A DNA stretch of 64,000 bases from Liquorilactobacillus satsumensis DSM 16230 = JCM 12392 (GTDB lineage: Bacteria > Bacillota > Bacilli > Lactobacillales > Lactobacillaceae), in contig NZ_AZFQ01000052.1 in the NCBI RefSeq assembly GCF_001435195.1, forward strand, positions 52,916 to 116,915, in the 5' to 3' direction. The position numbers and the translations under genes were made by a program. Shown piece after piece: positions 61,546 through 64,000 of the stretch. Numbering within the stretch: the stretch's first letter is position 1; the number at the start of each line of letters is the position of its first letter. The notes below the pieces were generated by a model. It searched no databases, had not been told where the DNA came from, and saw only the letters and a program-made list of their open reading frames with translations.

Positions 61546-61701
61546 TCACACCTCTTCCAACTTAATAAGTTGTTCCAGTGGAACTCGCCTAACAAGTCCC
61601 CTAATTTGTAACTTAGCTACTACATATGGAGCTAGATCAACAATCTTGATTACCCGATAAACACCATCTCTATAAAGAACTTTGTCACCAATATCAATCA
61701 T
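61546..61701 (-). CDS. Small phage protein, 51 residues
   Basis: This gene is read directly from the DNA. ATG 61701 lies inside the end of the preceding gene (8-bp overlap), and the stop TGA at 61546 lies 6 bp before the next ATG. The protein starts MIDIGDKVLYRDGVYRVIKI, an SH3-like/KOW-type beta-strand pattern, and ends with QLIKLEEV. Coupled translation on both sides makes it convincing. The function is unknown. Confidence 0.6.
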   Translation of the reverse strand: MIDIGDKVLYRDGVYRVIKIVDLAPYVVAKLQIRGLVRRVPLEQLIKLEEV

Positions 61702-61996
61702 GTTGATTGCCTACTTTTACAGCCGGCCATTGCGCACGCAGAGCCCCTGGATATGCTGCATTTCTTTTAATCTCTATTTCAGTAAGTTTGTTCTTGCATC
61801 CTTCGCAAAAGGTCTTATTACCATGTGGCATTACACCCAAATATATTTCTTCACCATATTTGAGAACACGGTCACACATAAAGCATTTTTGAAAACTCAT
61901 TGGCATTGTTGCCACAACGTCACTATTTAGTTCACCAAAATCTACGAAACGCAAAATTTTATAAACGAAGGTTGAAGTCTTTTCAAAGCTAATCAT
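61694..61996 (-). CDS. Zinc-ribbon-like phage protein, 100 residues
   Basis: The centre carries two CxxC pairs, FMCDRVLKYGEEIYLG preceded by CFMC, and FCEGCKNKL, spaced as in a treble-clef zinc ribbon. The ends are basic. It lies between the DUF669 gene and the 51-residue gene in the replication operon. A nucleic-acid or protein binding role is a fair guess from the ribbon only. Confidence 0.65.
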   Translation of the reverse strand: MISFEKTSTFVYKILRFVDFGELNSDVVATMPMSFQKCFMCDRVLKYGEEIYLGVMPHGNKTFCEGCKNKLTEIEIKRNAAYPGALRAQWPAVKVGNQHD

Positions 61997-62010
61997 TGCA
62001 ACCCCTCCTT

Positions 62011-62580
62011 TTAGAATGCACCTGGTTGAAATCCACTTGGTGTCTGTTGCCCGTTATTTGGGATATTATTTTGCTGCTGATTACCGTAATTTGGTTGCGT
62101 ATTTGTTCCATAGTTAGGCTGCACACTTTGCTGTTGAACAACACCTGCATTTGCAGCTGGCTTTAAAAACTCTTTGATACGGTTGTTCTGTTTTTTACTT
62201 CCATCACGGTCGTTATAACTATTGACTTTAACTTTAGCTTGTCCTTTGCTCCCAATTACCGTGGACCAGTTAGGGGAAAATGGCTGACCAATGACAGTCG
62301 GTTGACCAATAGCAGCGAAAAACTGTGTCAACTTCCAGGTAAACTTCTTCATCAAGTACATCCGCTCCTTGACGGTAGTCTTACCTTCTTTACCAACTAC
62401 TTCGCAGCTCACTTCTGCGTAAGGTGCTCCATTTGGAATTTTGTCACTATTACCGGTATAAACCTTGCGTTCTAGGTTTGTAACCGTGAATGGATAAGTA
62501 CCTTCTGGTAATAAGGTGAAGTCACTTTCTTCTGCCACCCAGCCACTATTCCAATCTAAAAATTCATTTTCGTTGTTCAT
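62011..62580 (-). CDS. DUF669 phage protein (recombination/ssDNA-binding associated)
   Basis: A protein of 189 residues. The DUF669 core covers about 1-135: FTLLPEGTYPFTVTNLERKV near the start and GKTTVKERMYLMKKFTWKL in the middle, an OB-like pattern. The C-terminal 55 residues are a low-complexity Gln/Asn/Pro/Gly tail like that of single-strand DNA-binding proteins. It always travels with the AAA ATPase next to it in many siphophages, so it probably acts in strand annealing or replication. Confidence 0.82.
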   Translation of the reverse strand: MNNENEFLDWNSGWVAEESDFTLLPEGTYPFTVTNLERKVYTGNSDKIPNGAPYAEVSCEVVGKEGKTTVKERMYLMKKFTWKLTQFFAAIGQPTVIGQPFSPNWSTVIGSKGQAKVKVNSYNDRDGSKKQNNRIKEFLKPAANAGVVQQQSVQPNYGTNTQPNYGNQQQNNIPNNGQQTPSGFQPGAF

Positions 62581-62592
62581 TTAAAATTCCTC

Positions 62593-63651
62593 CTACTTTC
62601 TAATTTTTGAGTTTAAAAGTCCTAAAGCTTTATCCCAATTTGTTGCTAAGTATCCCCATAAATCTGTTGGAATATTTCCAATTGGCGTATCCTTTGGCAT
62701 GAAGCCGCCTTGGTAAATGATCTGCATCACTTCCTCTACCGTAACTTGGTTAATCTTCATTAAGTCCGCAACGTCCTGCGGGATCACAGCTGGAATGTTT
62801 TCTTTGTATTCTGGTGCAGGAGCCGTCTCAAGTACTGGATCGCCTTGATCTTCTGGCGTTTCTTCTGGAACCGATGGCAAAGGTATATCTTGCGTTTCTG
62901 CAGTCTGAGTAACTTGTTGAGTCTGAATATTAGTAGCAGCTTCAAATGCTTGTGCAATTTGTGAATAGTCAAATGGCAATTCATCTTGTAAGCCAAGTCG
63001 ATTTTTTGCATCCCATGACGGTCTGTGTGTGGTATACATCACTCGTTGACCACCAGTAGCCTTCTTACTATTAGTCTTGTCATCTGTGATAATTGTTGTT
63101 TTGTAGTTGGCAAACAGTACCATGTCGGCCCACTCTTTAACTAGTGGTGCAGTTTTCTTTTCCAGCTTTAATTCATAGCGATCATAAGCACCCATTTCGT
63201 CTGGCTCTTCTTTTTTGCGCAACCAAGCATGAGCCGTGATCACAACGTTAATTCCCAGTTCAATCACTTCACTTAATGAATTCAGCAATTTTCCAATTTC
63301 ATCTGCTAATGCTACATAACGTGTGCCGTAGCCGGTGGAATCAATCGCCTGCCAATGATTTTGAGCCATTAGATGTTTCTTAGCTAAGTCCTCGCCCCAA
63401 TCCATTGTGTCGATAATTAATGTCCTGCACGGTCGAGTCTGTTTAACGAAGTCAACTTCCTGCAACAACATTGTCCAACTTGTAGGCTTGTCAAAGCGTT
63501 TAACATTCAGATATAACGATGAATCCTCTGTATCAATGAATAATGGATTTGGAAACTGACTAGCAAAAGTAGTTTTTCCAATTCCTTCCACTCCATACAA
63601 AATCACTTTTTGCGCTTTAGGAATTACTCCACTTTTTATTTGAAATCCCAT
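62593..63651 (-). CDS. RecA-fold ATPase, Sak4-like (AAA_24)
   Basis: A protein of 352 residues. Walker A is YGVEGIGKTTFASQFPNP (19-36), Walker B is CRTLIIDTMDW, and the core ends near residue 235. A Gln/Pro/Glu-rich linker follows, then a C-terminal helical domain. This is the common phage nucleotide-binding protein related to Sak4 single-strand annealing ATPases. With DUF669 and the ATPase fragment upstream it makes up the phage recombination module. Confidence 0.85.
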   Translation of the reverse strand: MGFQIKSGVIPKAQKVILYGVEGIGKTTFASQFPNPLFIDTEDSSLYLNVKRFDKPTSWTMLLQEVDFVKQTRPCRTLIIDTMDWGEDLAKKHLMAQNHWQAIDSTGYGTRYVALADEIGKLLNSLSEVIELGINVVITAHAWLRKKEEPDEMGAYDRYELKLEKKTAPLVKEWADMVLFANYKTTIITDDKTNSKKATGGQRVMYTTHRPSWDAKNRLGLQDELPFDYSQIAQAFEAATNIQTQQVTQTAETQDIPLPSVPEETPEDQGDPVLETAPAPEYKENIPAVIPQDVADLMKINQVTVEEVMQIIYQGGFMPKDTPIGNIPTDLWGYLATNWDKALGLLNSKIRK

Positions 63652-63654
63652 CAG

Positions 63655-64000
63655 TTAAAATGCTCCCTTCCCTTGCCAACCTGTTTGCGCTGGTGCTGTT
63701 TCAATTTGTGACGCTTGTTCCTTGGCATAACCGTCTTGGATAATTACGCTGCATTCATCACCTGTTGAAACTCTGGTGGCAATTGCTTGCAATCCTTCTT
63801 GTTCAAGCCACTTACCAAACTCACTCAATGTGGTCATATCCATTTGTTCCAACTTATCTAAGAGAATAAATCCGCAATCCGGTTTCAATTCACGTACAAT
63901 TGCTGTTGATACCTTGAGTTGATCTGAACCAGACATGTTATCCCACTTTTGACCGTTGTAAGTTAACTCGCCATCTTCTACCGACAAACCCGAAAGTGGT
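63655..64000 (-). CDS. ABC/SMC-type ATPase, C-terminal part (cut by the window edge)
   Basis: The frame remains open to the window end, so only the C-terminal ~115 residues are seen. MSGSDQLKVSTAIVRELKPD is an ABC-type signature helix and CGFILLDKLEQMD a Walker B, as in SbcC/RecF-like phage ATPases. A TTG at 63987 could be read as a start but is internal to the domain, so the gene surely begins outside the window. It overlaps nothing and precedes the Sak4-like gene by 3 bp. Confidence 0.75.
   Translation of the reverse strand, partial: PLSGLSVEDGELTYNGQKWDNMSGSDQLKVSTAIVRELKPDCGFILLDKLEQMDMTTLSEFGKWLEQEGLQAIATRVSTGDECSVIIQDGYAKEQASQIETAPAQTGWQGKGAF

Overview
The window looks like a chromosomal segment of a low-GC Gram-positive bacterium, most likely a member of the Lactobacillaceae. 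The evidence is AT-rich DNA, strong AGGAGG-type ribosome sites, frequent TTG starts, an ADH-like short-chain dehydrogenase of lactobacillus type, a SemiSWEET transporter and a lactobacillus-style siphophage. The species cannot be named from the sequence alone.

Positions 1 to about 22.5 kb are host chromosome. In order they hold a PAP2 phosphatase, a TspO-like protein, a DUF1345/DUF1003 pair, a tyrosine phosphatase, an arginase-fold protein with its MarR regulator, a TetR regulator divergent from an alpha/beta hydrolase and a dehydrogenase, an ArsR regulator with a frameshifted MFS exporter, a nicotinamidase-like hydrolase, and glutamate synthase gltB-gltD. A GT-C-like membrane protein, a SemiSWEET and a MazG-like protein follow. 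A repeated element of about 180 bp occurs as inverted copies at 10831-11011 and 19479-19655, with a third partial copy at the left edge. An unlisted 31-residue hydrophobic peptide lies at 17489-17584 between a good ribosome site and a terminator.

From 22.8 to 27 kb the DNA is accessory. A phospholipase-D-like gene is split by an IS3-family element with a 3-bp target duplication, and removing the element restores one frame. Next is a compact three-gene operon (25127-26821) with its own promoter and terminator. Its middle gene resembles the chaperone SecB, so it is a candidate toxin-antitoxin-chaperone or defence cassette.

From 27.6 kb to the right edge is most of a tailed-phage genome, almost entirely on the minus strand. 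Read right to left it runs: recombination ATPases and DUF669 protein, helicase carrying an intein, primase-helicase, RusA, small regulators, ArpU late activator, terminase, portal, a Prp-type cysteine protease, minor head protein, scaffold, decoration protein, capsid, connectors, tail tube, frameshifted tail chaperone, tape measure, tail-tip protein, holin and endolysin. The integrase, the lysogeny control genes and one attachment site must lie beyond position 64000.

The most interesting points are these. The phage encodes a Prp-like protease, and its scaffold, capsid and tail-tube proteins all begin with the L27-type cleavage motif LQRFA. A complete LAGLIDADG intein sits in the helicase P-loop. 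The SecB-like cassette lies at the phage edge. Two morons (46174-46875 and 60619-61329) have their own promoter signals, and several tiny genes can be read directly from the DNA.
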